Notes: a model not told the origin generated them from the letters alone. Positions 28,306-37,785 are shown, numbered from the stretch's first letter. The stretch: DNA of 64,000 nucleotides from an uncultured Spartobacteria bacterium (GCA_903882875.1 CAIRYQ010000091.1:30198-94197), one strand, 5' to 3'. Program-made: numbers and translations.

Positions 28306-28998
28306 ATGCGACTTCCCCTGCTGCTTGTGGCGATGGCTGCGTGCTCCGTGTGTGCGGAGGCGCAGGCGTTTTTTCACTGGCCGTGGAGCCGCACGCCGGA
28401 GCAGAAGGAGCAGCAGACGGAGCAGAAAAAGATACGGCGCTTCCCGCTGTTTTCGAACAGCCGCTCAAGGGAGCAGCAGCGGCTGAATGCGGCGATGTCA
28501 CCGAAGCCGACGACGCGCGAGGAGCAGGTGATGAAGCCGGATCTCACGAAGGAGTTCAATCCGAGCACGGCGAACTTCGGGAGCGGACGCACACTCACCG
28601 GGAAGCCGGCGGCGACGAACGCGTTTCAATTTGAAAACAGGATGCGGACGAAGCCGTTTGAGACGGGGATGTTTGCGACGAAGCAGGCGTGGGGCGCGGA
28701 TTCAAAATTCGCGACGAAGAGCGTGCCGACGAAGCCGTCGTGGTTTTCGCGGATGACCGCGCCGACGAAGACGTATACGACGCGCGAGAGCCGCGATGCG
28801 AACCGCGGGATGGTCGGGGCGGCGCTGCCGGGATCAGACAAGAAATTTGTCGCGATCGGGCGCAGGCAGGCGGAACTCGACAAGCACGGCGCGTCCATGC
28901 TGCCGATGGGCGCTGATCGCGACAGTGGGCAGAGCTGGTCGGGCGAGGTGAAGCCGTTGAGCATCCAGGACGTGAAGGCGCTTCTAAACAAAAACTGA
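28306..28998 (+). CDS. Secreted basic protein of unknown function
   Basis: This 230-residue protein has a signal peptide (residues 1-20, ending CAEAQA). The mature part is rich in K, T, F and S and appears largely unstructured, with recurrent FxTK/KPS-type segments (for example ADSKFATKSVPTKPSWF). I recognise no domain. It is encoded 52 bp after the giant TPR gene on the same strand, so the two are probably cotranscribed. An intrinsically disordered exported partner of the TPR scaffold is one possibility, but this is speculation. The ATG at 28306 is chosen for the signal peptide; the frame extends upstream into the TPR gene. Confidence 0.65.
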   Translation: MRLPLLLVAMAACSVCAEAQAFFHWPWSRTPEQKEQQTEQKKIRRFPLFSNSRSREQQRLNAAMSPKPTTREEQVMKPDLTKEFNPSTANFGSGRTLTGKPAATNAFQFENRMRTKPFETGMFATKQAWGADSKFATKSVPTKPSWFSRMTAPTKTYTTRESRDANRGMVGAALPGSDKKFVAIGRRQAELDKHGASMLPMGADRDSGQSWSGEVKPLSIQDVKALLNKN

Positions 28999-29073
28999 CT
29001 TGTGGCTGATTCGTGGGATTCCAGCCTTGCAGTCGCGTGTGCCGCGTCTATCTAGGCGCGCTCATTTCCGCTG

Positions 29074-30246
29074 ATGACATCGCCCGAAGAACAACTCGCC
29101 ATCCTGAAGCGCGGTGCCGCGCAGATCATCTCCGAGGAGAAGTTGCTGGCGAAGCTGCGGCTCGGGCGTGCGCTGAATGTGAAGCTCGGCGTGGACCCGA
29201 CGGCGCCGGACATCCATCTCGGTTTCACGGTGGGGCTGACGAAGCTGCGGCAATTTCAGGATCTCGGGCACCAGGCGATTTTGATCATCGGCGATTTCAC
29301 TGCGATGATCGGCGATCCGTCCGGGCGGTCGAAGACGCGGCGTCAGCTCACGCACGACGAGGTGATGGCGAACGCGACGACTTTCAAGCAGCAGGCGTTC
29401 AAGATTCTCGACGCGGCGCGGACGAGGGTGGTGTTCAACGGCGAGTGGTTTGAGTTGATGACGTTCGACGATGTGATGAAGCTGAACGCGCGCGTGACGC
29501 TGCAGCAGATGCTCCAGCGCGAGGACTTCAAGGCGCGGATCGGGAACGGCGAGCCGGTGCATCTGCACGAGATCCAGTATCCGATCATGCAGGGCTGGGA
29601 TTCTGTGATGGTGAAGGCGGACGTGGAACTCGGCGGCACGGATCAGCTCTTGAACTGCCATGTGGGGCGCAACCTCCAGCGGGAGGAAGGGCAACGCGAG
29701 CAGGTGATATTCTTGCTGCCACTGCTCGAAGGTCTCGACGGTGTGAACAAAATGTCGAAGAGCCTCGGGAACTACGTCGGCGTGGCGGAGGCGCCGGAGA
29801 TGATGTTCGGAAAGCTGATGAGCATCGGCGACGCGCTGATGGCGCGTTACTACGAGCTGCTGCTGTGCGAGACGGTGCCGGACATTCACCCGATGGAGGC
29901 GAAGAAGCAGCTCGCTGCGCGCATCGTGGCGCGCTACCATAGTGAGGAAGCGTCGCAGGCGGCGCGGGCGGAGTTTGACACGCGCTTCTCGAAGAAGGAT
30001 CTCGATCACGCGGAGCTGCCGACTCTCTCGCTTGCGGGCTTGCAGCCGGACATCGTGAGCGTGGTGGTCGCGGCGTATGCGCAGTGTTTTCAAATCACGA
30101 AGTCGCGCGGCGATGCGCGGCGGCTCGTGGAGCAGGGGAGCATCCAGCTCGGCGGCGGGAAGGTGAGCGATGCAAAGGCGACGCCTGCGATGAATGCGGG
30201 CGATGTGCTGAAGCTGGACAAGACGCGCGCGGTGCGGCTGGCGTAA
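29074..30246 (+). CDS. tyrS: Tyrosyl-tRNA synthetase
   Basis: This 390-residue class I aminoacyl-tRNA synthetase charges tRNA-Tyr. The HIGH-like motif is HLGF (residues 48-51) and the KMSKS motif is exact (residues 226-230). The Tyr-specific GTDQ region and a C-terminal S4-like RNA-binding segment (ARRLVEQGSIQLGGGKV) are present. The DIHLGF start, the short loop between motifs and the size resemble the TyrZ-type branch. It stands alone, convergent with the PHP gene only 4 bp beyond its stop. Confidence 0.95.
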   Translation: MTSPEEQLAILKRGAAQIISEEKLLAKLRLGRALNVKLGVDPTAPDIHLGFTVGLTKLRQFQDLGHQAILIIGDFTAMIGDPSGRSKTRRQLTHDEVMANATTFKQQAFKILDAARTRVVFNGEWFELMTFDDVMKLNARVTLQQMLQREDFKARIGNGEPVHLHEIQYPIMQGWDSVMVKADVELGGTDQLLNCHVGRNLQREEGQREQVIFLLPLLEGLDGVNKMSKSLGNYVGVAEAPEMMFGKLMSIGDALMARYYELLLCETVPDIHPMEAKKQLAARIVARYHSEEASQAARAEFDTRFSKKDLDHAELPTLSLAGLQPDIVSVVVAAYAQCFQITKSRGDARRLVEQGSIQLGGGKVSDAKATPAMNAGDVLKLDKTRAVRLA

Positions 30247-30250
30247 CGCG

Positions 30251-30988
30251 TCAGGTTTTTGGCGTGAAGGTGTGGCGGCGGCGGAAGCGGAACCAGTTGT
30301 TGAGCGTCTTGCGCAGCTTGTTGCGGAAGGAGAGCGGCTGTTCGTGCCGTTTCGCATCCCGCACGATTTCGCGCAGGATTCCGCGGACGGTGAAATCTTC
30401 CGTCTCGAAAATCATGCGGCTCGTGCCGATGGCGGCCTCGTGGTGCGCGTCGCTCGCGGCGATCATCGGCAGGCCGCGCCGCACGGCGTAGTCGTGCGCC
30501 TTTGCGTTGAAGCTGCGGATCGAGATTGCGGCGTTGAAGACTTCGATGGCGTCCACCTTCAGCGTGTCGAGCACGCCCTCGCGGATGCCTGCGCGCAGGC
30601 GGTCGTACGGATGTGCAGGAATCGCGAGTCCGCCCGCGGATTGCACTGCGCGCGTGACCTCGGCGGCGGGCCTTCCTTTCATCTGCGGGAGCACTGCGCC
30701 GATGCAGAGCAGGTGGCCCTCCGCCGTGGAGACTTCGACGCCGGGGATGACGAGGAAGCCGTCCACCGGCGTGCCGTCGGTACGTGCGAGGCCGCGGTCC
30801 ACCATGTAGTGAAATGCGTCGCAGGTGTTGTGATCGGTGATGGCGAAGCCGTGCAGTCCCTTGCTGCGCGCGCTGGCGATCAGCGATTCCGGGCTGCTCA
30901 CGCCGTCGCCTGAGAACCACGAGTGGCAATGGAGATCGAATTCGAGGGGCACTCTTGCAACATGTCCGTGAAACGGCCCGCGATGCAA
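30251..30988 (-). CDS. PHP-domain metal-dependent phosphoesterase
   Basis: This 245-residue protein carries the PHP-fold metal ligands in order: FDLHCHSWFSGDG, ITDHNT, IPGVEVS, IPAHPYDR and IAASDAHH. Stand-alone PHP proteins of this type include the 3',5'-nucleotide phosphatase YciV/RnmA-like enzymes, and this may be one. The C-terminal 40 residues are strongly basic (RNKLRKTLNNWFRFRRRH), which could aid nucleic acid binding. The ATG at 30988 is used; a GTG closer to the HCH motif is an alternative. It is divergent from the DUF1802 gene. Confidence 0.83.
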   Translation of the reverse strand: MHRGPFHGHVARVPLEFDLHCHSWFSGDGVSSPESLIASARSKGLHGFAITDHNTCDAFHYMVDRGLARTDGTPVDGFLVIPGVEVSTAEGHLLCIGAVLPQMKGRPAAEVTRAVQSAGGLAIPAHPYDRLRAGIREGVLDTLKVDAIEVFNAAISIRSFNAKAHDYAVRRGLPMIAASDAHHEAAIGTSRMIFETEDFTVRGILREIVRDAKRHEQPLSFRNKLRKTLNNWFRFRRRHTFTPKT

Positions 30989-31053
30989 GTGGCGCGTGTG
31001 TGTGCGTGCGGCGGATCTTGCGCAGGTGGCGGCGCATCCGTTACGTGAGGCGC

Positions 31054-31632
31054 ATGAGCATTGGTTTCAAAGAATGGACGCTGGTGTGCGATGCGCTCGG
31101 CGGCGGTGCGCAGAGCATCATCATCCGCAAGGGCGGTATCGCCGAGGGGCGCGCGGGGTTCCGCTTTGAGCATCCGGAGTTTTATCTTTTTCCGACGCTG
31201 TTTCACGAGCAGGCCGCGAAGCTGAAGCTGCCGCCGGACACCGCGCTGCCTGCGCCGCGTGCGGACGGGCAGCATGAGGTCACGCTGCGCGTCCGTGTGG
31301 AATGGACGCAGGATGTCGCCGACCCCGCGGTCGTGCGCAGGCTTGCGCCATTCCACATCTGGCAGGACTCGGAGATCGAGAAGCGATTCCAGTATGAGCT
31401 GCCGTCGGCGAAAAGCGCCGCTGCGGAGAGCGGGAAGCACGGCGTGAGCGTCGCATTTGTGCGCGTGGAAAAACTGAGCGCGCCGTTTGTGTTCGCTGAT
31501 TCGCCAAAGTACGGCGGGTGCCGTTCATGGATTCAGCTTCCAGATCTTCCGGCGGGGATCACGGGAATTCCGGTGATAGATGAGAACGTCCATCGCTCGC
31601 GGGAGGCCGAGATCCGGGCGCTGCTCGGCTAG
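31054..31632 (+). CDS. DUF1802 family protein
   Basis: This 192-residue soluble protein fits DUF1802, with the starting motif FKEWTLVCDALGGGAQSIIIRKGGI and the FEHPEFYLFPT segment. The family occurs sporadically in bacteria and has no assigned activity. The start at 31054 (MSIGFKEW) fits the family; the frame extends 33 codons further upstream into the divergent PHP promoter region. No operon partner is seen. Confidence 0.8.
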   Translation: MSIGFKEWTLVCDALGGGAQSIIIRKGGIAEGRAGFRFEHPEFYLFPTLFHEQAAKLKLPPDTALPAPRADGQHEVTLRVRVEWTQDVADPAVVRRLAPFHIWQDSEIEKRFQYELPSAKSAAAESGKHGVSVAFVRVEKLSAPFVFADSPKYGGCRSWIQLPDLPAGITGIPVIDENVHRSREAEIRALLG

Positions 31633-31732
31633 GGCTGTTCAAAAGGTGCCGCGGCCTTTGCTCAGTGAGGCCGCTGAGGATCTCGGAACGGAGACGACGC
31701 GGACAGAAGTGTGCGTGCCACAAGGGAGAGCC

Positions 31733-32545
31733 TTACGCAGCCTTCCGTTCCCGCCTGCGCCTCAGGCCGACGAGTGCCGTGCCCGCCGCCAAAAGGACGA
31801 CGCTGGAGGGCTCCGGTGTCGGCGTAACGTCCACGAGATCCACGGCGTCCACCGCAGTCGCGTTGTTGTTGTTCTGCGCGGAGATAGTGAGGTTCGTCGT
31901 CGCACCGGCGCTCGCCGCCTGGCTCGAAATTACCACGAGCGTCCAGTTGCCAGTCGCGGCGAGAACGTAGGTGCCCGCGGGACCGGGGAGTTCGACGGCG
32001 TTGGGGTTCGACGGATTTGGTGTGGCAAAATGCACGGGATCCACGGCGGACAAGTCAATGAGCGTCCCATTCCACATCACCGAGAAGAGATTCTCTCGCG
32101 CACTCGGGTCAGGCAGGCCGCCCACAGTCGTGGGGATGTTCGCGACCCAGAGGCGGATATCATAATAATGGCCCGGCGTGGTGCTCACGTTTTGCGAGAT
32201 GCTTCCCATGGAGATCTGATTACTGACTGGTGACGTGGCAAATGTCGCAGAAATGGAGCCTCCCGGCGTGCCACCGCCTGCACTGATGAGCGAATGGAAG
32301 TCGCTGTTGTAGTAGTTCGGATCGGTTCCTTGCACCAAGGTGTAAGTTGAACTCGTCGGCGACCAAGCGGGCATCGTGGCGGTGGGGATCGGACCGGAGA
32401 AATCGGCAGAGGCCTCGAAGTCGCCGTCCACAATCGCAGCCTCCGTTTTCGACACGCAGAGGATGACGATCATGCTGAAAAGCATGAAAATAAAACCCAC
32501 GCGGAAATCTGGGGCGGCTTTGTTCAATGAGGTTATCGTTAACAT
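31733..32545 (-). CDS. PEP-CTERM sorting-signal protein
   Basis: This 270-residue exported protein ends with a classical PEP-CTERM signal: TPTPEPSSVVLLAAG, a hydrophobic stretch, then RRRRERKAA. This directs processing by an exosortase, which is not in this window. The mature part begins after TEAA with VDGDFEAS and looks like a carbohydrate-binding-type beta sandwich (DUF642-like in flavour). The start is uncertain: 32545 keeps a longer leader, while the ATG at 32485 begins a compact signal peptide (MLFSMIVIL). PEP-CTERM proteins are typical of biofilm-forming, exopolysaccharide-producing bacteria. Confidence 0.85.
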   Translation of the reverse strand: MLTITSLNKAAPDFRVGFIFMLFSMIVILCVSKTEAAIVDGDFEASADFSGPIPTATMPAWSPTSSTYTLVQGTDPNYYNSDFHSLISAGGGTPGGSISATFATSPVSNQISMGSISQNVSTTPGHYYDIRLWVANIPTTVGGLPDPSARENLFSVMWNGTLIDLSAVDPVHFATPNPSNPNAVELPGPAGTYVLAATGNWTLVVISSQAASAGATTNLTISAQNNNNATAVDAVDLVDVTPTPEPSSVVLLAAGTALVGLRRRRERKAA

Positions 32546-32994
32546 CCGGCTCTTGGATTGTAAAGTCGAAATCAGGTGTGGATCAGGCCGAATGATTGCA
32601 CATTTTCTTCGTGGAAAACAGGGGCAGAGGCAAGGGCTTTTCGGGTTGTTTCCACAAATCCTTAAGTAATGTCGGAGTGTAACATATGACGCACGGCTGT
32701 CGCTTCCGGGTCTGTGGGGTTTCCTTTTGCTGTTTGGGATGGAGTGTCGGTCTGGATGCTGGGTGTAGCTTGGTCAACGCTGCTTCAGAGCGTTTGCACA
32801 TTTCAAAACCGTCTGGAAAAAATTTTATCGGATCCCGAAAGCTCAGACAGACGGCAGGCTCAATGCGGGAAAGTTCCGTGTCCCGTGTGCGGCTCGTCCG
32901 GCAGTTTCCGGTTTGTGGGAGCAGCGGGATAAGCATGTTGGGATTATGGGATCCCGTGACGGGAAGTCTGCACGGCAGAAGTTGCCGTTCGTCG
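32546..32994. other. Lower-GC intergenic region upstream of the PEP-CTERM gene
   Basis: The 449 bp are visibly less GC-rich than the surroundings and contain no supported gene. A 117-codon minus-strand ORF (32583-32936) has no recognisable features. The segment next to 32545 probably holds the PEP-CTERM promoter and leader; I could not fix -35/-10 boxes with confidence. Confidence 0.45.
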
Positions 32995-34152
32995 CTATGC
33001 GGCCCGACCGTGCGTGCAGGTGAGGTCGCGTGCGGGTTCGATTTTCCAACGCGCGGCGATTTCGAGCAATTCGTCGTTCAGCGGCCAGCGGTCGGGAAGT
33101 GGCTCGCCGGCATGAGCGGGGTTGCCGCCTTTGAGTTCCATGCAGCCCTTGTTATTGCCGATTTCAAACATGCGTTCGACTTCGTCTGCGGTGAGCGTGA
33201 TGGACGGCAGCGCGGCGAGTTCGTCAATTTTCGCCTCGATGGTCTTTGGCGTGACGCCGTTCACCTGCGCAGTCTCCTGCATGAGCGTGGGGATGACGCT
33301 TTTCACCGGAGCCTGGGAAAGATTCCATGCACACGCGAGCTGGAGCATCGTGAGGCCGTGCTTTTCCGCGATGGGACGCATGGCGTTGATTTTTGCGGCG
33401 CCCGCATCCACCCAGCCTGCGGGACGGAATGTGCGGTGATCGCGCGGGCCGAAGGTATGGCCGGGCCGCACATCGTCGTGGAAAAGCCCGCCGTAGTCCA
33501 CGACGCGTGTGATGAGGCTGATGTCGTTTTTCACCGCGGCGGGCAGCGCCATGTTGCCGGGCCAGGGCTCGAGCGGGTTGAGGATGATCATCGCCCAGTC
33601 GATCAGCGGGCCGAATCGCTCGAAGCACAGGATTAAATCGAGCGTGAAGCCGTTCGCGGGTCCTGGAGCGACGCCGATCCGTTCGGCCATTTTTTCCTCT
33701 TGCGCGCGTGCCATCGCTTTCCACACCGAGTCCTGCGAGTAGCCGATGCTGTCGGGATTGTGCAGCATGAGGCAGTCGAAATGATCCGTGCGGCAGCGCG
33801 TGAGCGAGCGCTCCGTGGCCATGCGCACGTAGTCGGAAAAATCGCGCGGCTGCCGCAGGCGCGGATCGGTGAAGCGCGGGAAGCCCTTCTGCCCGTCGCG
33901 TGCGCCGCCGTAAAAATCGTGGCCGATGATGCCGACGAGGCAATAGCTGTCGCGCGGCACTCCGGCGAGCGAGCGGCCGATGGCTTCGTCCGCCGCGCCG
34001 TTGCCGTACACGTCGGCAGTCATGAAAGTGCGGATGCCCTTTTCATACGCGCGGAGGATGCAGGCGTCGAAGCGCGCCTCGTCAATGGCTTCGCCGAAGT
34101 GCATGTATCGTCCGCCGTTCCAGGTGCCGTAAGCTGTGCGTGTGAGGTTCAT
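32995..34152 (-). CDS. Aldo/keto reductase family protein
   Basis: This 385-residue protein has an AKR TIM barrel. It shows the start pattern ARFDACILRAYEKGIRTFMTADVYGNG (Asp and Tyr of the tetrad), DCLMLHNPD (His) and a late LACAWNLSQAPVKSVIP segment. The catalytic Lys position, normally in a TKxG strand after the Tyr, reads VGIIG here, so the tetrad is incomplete. I believe this occurs in a subfamily rather than being a sequence error. Whether it is an active NADPH reductase is therefore open. The start at 34152 (MNLTRTAYG) is the first ATG fitting the barrel; the ORF upstream overlaps the next gene. Confidence 0.8.
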   Translation of the reverse strand: MNLTRTAYGTWNGGRYMHFGEAIDEARFDACILRAYEKGIRTFMTADVYGNGAADEAIGRSLAGVPRDSYCLVGIIGHDFYGGARDGQKGFPRFTDPRLRQPRDFSDYVRMATERSLTRCRTDHFDCLMLHNPDSIGYSQDSVWKAMARAQEEKMAERIGVAPGPANGFTLDLILCFERFGPLIDWAMIILNPLEPWPGNMALPAAVKNDISLITRVVDYGGLFHDDVRPGHTFGPRDHRTFRPAGWVDAGAAKINAMRPIAEKHGLTMLQLACAWNLSQAPVKSVIPTLMQETAQVNGVTPKTIEAKIDELAALPSITLTADEVERMFEIGNNKGCMELKGGNPAHAGEPLPDRWPLNDELLEIAARWKIEPARDLTCTHGRAA

Positions 34153-34261
34153 AAGAATGGAGGCGTCTGAATTAGTCGCCGTGGGCGTCTGCGCAAACTC
34201 TGAATTTGCCCAAGTGTGAACCGCATTTGGTCTGCCATACTGCCGTGATTCCGGCGGCGGA

Positions 34262-35260
34262 TCACTGTGCGAGTTCCGCGAAGAAAAGCCGGCCCGCGCT
34301 TGTCTGGCGCACGGAGCTGATCGCGATGCGCACATTCTTGCCCACTTGCGCGCGGCTGTTGTTCACGACGATCATGGTGCCGTCCGCGAGATAGCCGACG
34401 GCCTGGTGCGGCTCGCGGCCTTCTTTCGTGAGGGTGAGCATGATCTCGTCGCCGGCGGCCACCGGGGGGCGGAGTGCCTTCGTGAGATCGTTCAGGTTCA
34501 GCGCAGTGATGCCTTGCAGCCGTGCGATGCTGCACAGGTTGCCATCGTTCGAGAGCAGCCGCGCGTTCAGCATCTTCGCGAGCTGGATGAGTTTGGAATC
34601 CACGGCGGCAAACGGATCCACGGGAACCTCGTGGATGGTGACGTTGAGCGCCGGATCGCGCTGCAGTTCCTGGAGCCTGGAAAGCGCGAGGCGTCCCTTT
34701 TCCCGTCGCGCGGGATCGTGCGAATCCGCGAGCGTCTGCAATTCCTCGAGGATGAAGCGTGCCACGATCAGCGAGCGCGAGAGAAAGCCTGTGCCGACGA
34801 GTTCCGCCAGGCGTCCGTCAATGATGATGTTTGAATCCACGAGGATCGGCATGTCGTTCGGGCTCTGGTCGCGGAAACGGATGTACGGGATGATGAGCGC
34901 GAATTCGTCGCGGTTGCTCCGCATCGCGAGCATCATGCCGATGTAGCCGAATGTGGTGTACACCGTGAGGCTGATGAGCCACTGCACGTCGGTCTTTGTC
35001 TTGTAGAGCAGCCCGGAGGCGAGGAGAAGGTGCGACGCCACGAGGCCGAGCAGCAGCCCGAAGGTCGCCGAGGAAAACATGCGCAGCGAAAAGCCCTTCA
35101 GCAGCTTGTCGGCAAGGACGACCGCGAGACCGAAGGCGACTCCGCCGCAGATGCCGAGTTTCGGATAGCCCCAGATACTGCCGCCGATCTCCGATCCGAG
35201 GAATCCCGTGAACACAATGAAGAGCGCCCGGAGGAGCGTGATGGTTGGGCCGGAGTTCAT
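34262..35260 (-). CDS. PIN-TRAM membrane protein (YacL-like)
   Basis: This 332-residue protein has four N-terminal transmembrane helices (to about residue 115). A PIN-type nuclease domain follows (VDSNIIIDGR, LEELQTLADS, DSKLIQLAKMLNARLLSNDGNL), then a C-terminal TRAM domain (GDEIMLTLTKEGREPHQAVGYLADGTMIVVNN). This is the architecture of Bacillus YacL and relatives, thought to be membrane-anchored RNases or RNA-binding proteins. All PIN acidic residues appear present. It stands alone, 109 bp upstream of the aldo/keto reductase start. Confidence 0.85.
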   Translation of the reverse strand: MNSGPTITLLRALFIVFTGFLGSEIGGSIWGYPKLGICGGVAFGLAVVLADKLLKGFSLRMFSSATFGLLLGLVASHLLLASGLLYKTKTDVQWLISLTVYTTFGYIGMMLAMRSNRDEFALIIPYIRFRDQSPNDMPILVDSNIIIDGRLAELVGTGFLSRSLIVARFILEELQTLADSHDPARREKGRLALSRLQELQRDPALNVTIHEVPVDPFAAVDSKLIQLAKMLNARLLSNDGNLCSIARLQGITALNLNDLTKALRPPVAAGDEIMLTLTKEGREPHQAVGYLADGTMIVVNNSRAQVGKNVRIAISSVRQTSAGRLFFAELAQ

Positions 35261-35348
35261 GCGGTTTTCACAGGTACGTGCCAGCAGGTGACACGCCAGA
35301 GGGGAATGTGTGAATTTGCGTTAAAACGGGATGCTATCCGCGTTGCCG

Positions 35349-36263
35349 CTACTTGTTCTTGTACCACAGGATTCCGTGCTCGCGGAGATTGCGGATGAGC
35401 GCCTTGAGGTTGTCTGAGGTCTCCTTGTCCGCGAGCAACATGCCCAGCGCTCCTCTGCCGGAGTTGGCCTTGCTGATCAGCGACCTTGCAGAATCGAGCG
35501 TCTGATCCGCCGACACCGCCGCGGCCTTGAAGCTGGCAAGCGTGGTTTTCAGATCGGCCGCAGCCGCGTCAATTTTCCCGATCGGCGCCTTCACGGAGCC
35601 GACCGTGTCCTTGATCGTGTCCACCGCTTCCTTCGCCTTTGTAATCACGTCGTCAATGCCCTTCACGCTGCCTTTCAGATTGCTCGTGAGTTCGCGCAGC
35701 GATGCAAAGGTCTCGTCAATCGCGTTCAGGTTTTTGTCAGCGAGCACGCGTTCCCGGATGTCCTTGATCGGCGACTCGAGTTCCTGAAGCCGCTTCTTCA
35801 GTTCGTCCATCACGTCGCCGCCCTTCACCGCGAGATCGCCGAAGCCTTCCAGACGCGTGCCTTGCACGGTGTCGCCGTTTTTGAAAATGTTAGCCATGTC
35901 CGGATTCGTGGGGGGATTGATGCTCACGTAGGCATCGCCGAGAAATCCCGAGGAGCTGATGAGGACGCTGGAGGCCCGCGGAATCTTGACGCCATCCTTG
36001 AGCTTGAGCGTGACCCTCACTGCGCTGCGTCCCTCGATCAGGGTCGGTGCGGCGGCCGTGAATCCCACGCGCGCACCAGCCATGTACACATCCGCGCCTT
36101 TCAGCAGCCCGCTCGCATTCGGAAACTCCACCGTGATGATGTAGTAGTTCTTCAGCCCCTGGCTGAACTTGCCGAATGTGATCGCCATGAAGGCGACCAC
36201 GCCGAGGCCGATGAGCATGAAGACGCCCACTTTCCATTCGATGCCGCGTGATTCGTCTTTCAT
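35349..36263 (-). CDS. mlaD: MlaD-family MCE-domain lipid transport protein
   Basis: This 304-residue protein has one N-terminal membrane helix (GVFMLIGLGVVAFMAITFG) and an MCE domain at about residues 38-115 (EFPNASGLLKGADVYMAGARVG; SSGFLGDAYVSINPP). A long alpha-helical/coiled-coil region follows to the C-terminus. It is the substrate-binding component of a phospholipid ABC transporter between the membranes. The extended C-terminal helices, longer than in E. coli MlaD, suggest a longer tunnel or a link to another component. It is the last gene of the MlaE-MlaF-MlaD cluster, 5 bp after the ATPase gene. No MlaB or MlaC gene is adjacent. Confidence 0.88.
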   Translation of the reverse strand: MKDESRGIEWKVGVFMLIGLGVVAFMAITFGKFSQGLKNYYIITVEFPNASGLLKGADVYMAGARVGFTAAAPTLIEGRSAVRVTLKLKDGVKIPRASSVLISSSGFLGDAYVSINPPTNPDMANIFKNGDTVQGTRLEGFGDLAVKGGDVMDELKKRLQELESPIKDIRERVLADKNLNAIDETFASLRELTSNLKGSVKGIDDVITKAKEAVDTIKDTVGSVKAPIGKIDAAAADLKTTLASFKAAAVSADQTLDSARSLISKANSGRGALGMLLADKETSDNLKALIRNLREHGILWYKNK

Positions 36264-36268
36264 GCAAA

Positions 36269-37006
36269 CTAGTCGGATTCGCCGCTGCGCCCCTCGATGA
36301 AATCGGTGATCACCGGATCGGTGGACGCCTTGAGCCCCTCGACGGTGCCGTCGTAATGCACGCGGCCCTCGTGAAGGAGGGCGACGCGGTCCGCACAGTG
36401 AAAGGCAGTCTTCATGTCATGGGTGACGACGATGGAAGTGACGCCGAGCTTGCGCTGCAAGCGCCGAATCAGGTGGTTGATGCTGTCGCTCGTGATCGGA
36501 TCGAGGCCCGTCGTCGGCTCGTCGTAGAGCACGCAGCGCGGGCGGCCCACGATGGTGCGCGCGAGGCCGACGCGCTTGCGCATCCCGCCCGAAAGATCCG
36601 CCGGCATTTTGTGCTGTTCGCCGGCGAGTTCCACCATGTCGAGCGCCTCGGCGACACGGGTGTCAATTTCCTTCTCGTTCCGGATGCCCTGCTCGCGCAG
36701 CGGAAAGGCGAGGTTCCCCTCCACGCTCATCGAGTCGAAAAGCGCCGCGCTCTGGAAAAGCATCCCGATTTTCCGGCGCACCGCGGTGAGCTTGCGCTCC
36801 GGCAGGCCGATGATGTCCTCACCATCCACGAGCACCTCGCCGGAATCGGGCTTCAAGAGACCGATGAGATGTTTCAGCACGACGCTCTTGCCGCAGCCCG
36901 AGCGGCCGAGCACCACGAGAGTCTTCCCTTCTTCGACTGTCAGATCCACCTCGCGCAGCACGGGCCGCCCGCCGAAGCTCTTCGAGAGTTTGCGCACTTC
37001 GATCAT
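36269..37006 (-). CDS. mlaF: MlaF-family ABC transporter ATP-binding protein
   Basis: This 245-residue ATPase shows Walker A GRSGCGKS, signature LSGGMRKRVGLAR, Walker B CVLYDEPTTGLDP and the H-loop VVTHD. The 'GGMRKR' signature is typical of the MlaF/Ttg2A subfamily that drives phospholipid transport. It overlaps the MlaE-like permease gene by 4 bp and is followed by the MCE protein gene, so the three are one operon. The C-terminus (TDPVITDFIEGRS) matches the family. Confidence 0.93.
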   Translation of the reverse strand: MIEVRKLSKSFGGRPVLREVDLTVEEGKTLVVLGRSGCGKSVVLKHLIGLLKPDSGEVLVDGEDIIGLPERKLTAVRRKIGMLFQSAALFDSMSVEGNLAFPLREQGIRNEKEIDTRVAEALDMVELAGEQHKMPADLSGGMRKRVGLARTIVGRPRCVLYDEPTTGLDPITSDSINHLIRRLQRKLGVTSIVVTHDMKTAFHCADRVALLHEGRVHYDGTVEGLKASTDPVITDFIEGRSGESD

Positions 37007-37785
37007 TGGCCCGAGGGAAAGATGATGTTCAGCGCGAACGTGAGGATGAGATTCATGCCGAGGATCGCGAGCGAGGAAATGACCACCGCCCGCGTCGGTG
37101 CCCGTCCGACGCCCGCCGCGCCGTTCGAAGTCTCCAGGCCCTCATGACAGCTCACCGAGACGATGATCACCGCGAAGACAAACCCCTTGATCGTCGCGAT
37201 CGCGATGTCGCTGCCGTGGGTGTAAAACGTGAGGTTTCGCAGATACGGCGCCTCTGCGACGCCGAGCATCGGCACTGCGATGAGATACGAAGCCAGGATG
37301 CCAAACGCGCACGCCTCCGCCACGAGCAGCGGCATTGAGACCATCATGGCGATCGACCGCGGCACCACGAGGTAGTCAATCGGACTCACGCCAAACGAAC
37401 GCAGCGCATCCACCTGCTCGGTCACCTTCATCGTGCCGATTTCCGCGGCGATCGCAGCACCCACACGGCCCGCGACCATCAGTGCCGTGAGGGTCGGGCC
37501 CAGTTCGCGGAAAAGCGCGAGCGATGCGACCGAGCCGACCGCCGAGTCCATCCCGAACCGGTGGAATTGGAAAAAAATCTGCGCCGCAAACACCGCTCCC
37601 GTGAACGCGCCCGTGACTGCCACGACGATCTGCGAACGCGCTCCAGTCTCGATGATCTGGTGCAGCGCAAGCTTCCAGCGGATCGGCGCGGCAAACATCG
37701 CCGAGATCGTGTTGCCCAAAAGGATGCCGAGCTCACCGAGATAGGTGAGCGCCAGCAGGGTCGTGCGGCCGATGGCGGTGATCAT
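37003..37785 (-). CDS. mlaE: MlaE-family ABC transporter permease
   Basis: This 260-residue protein has five or six hydrophobic helices and the MlaE core (FQFHRFGMDSAVGSVASLALFRELGP; GRVGAAIAAEIGTMKVTEQVDAL). Together with MlaF and MlaD it forms the inner-membrane complex that moves phospholipids to or from the outer membrane. I chose the ATG at 37785 (MITAIGRTT) because the family starts there; the frame extends 28 codons upstream. The gene is first in the operon. Confidence 0.9.
   Translation of the reverse strand: MITAIGRTTLLALTYLGELGILLGNTISAMFAAPIRWKLALHQIIETGARSQIVVAVTGAFTGAVFAAQIFFQFHRFGMDSAVGSVASLALFRELGPTLTALMVAGRVGAAIAAEIGTMKVTEQVDALRSFGVSPIDYLVVPRSIAMMVSMPLLVAEACAFGILASYLIAVPMLGVAEAPYLRNLTFYTHGSDIAIATIKGFVFAVIIVSVSCHEGLETSNGAAGVGRAPTRAVVISSLAILGMNLILTFALNIIFPSGQ

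Noticed and set aside
32583..32936. 117-codon minus-strand ORF upstream of the PEP-CTERM gene
   Set aside because: No domain, no start signal, and the region looks like a lower-GC regulatory spacer.
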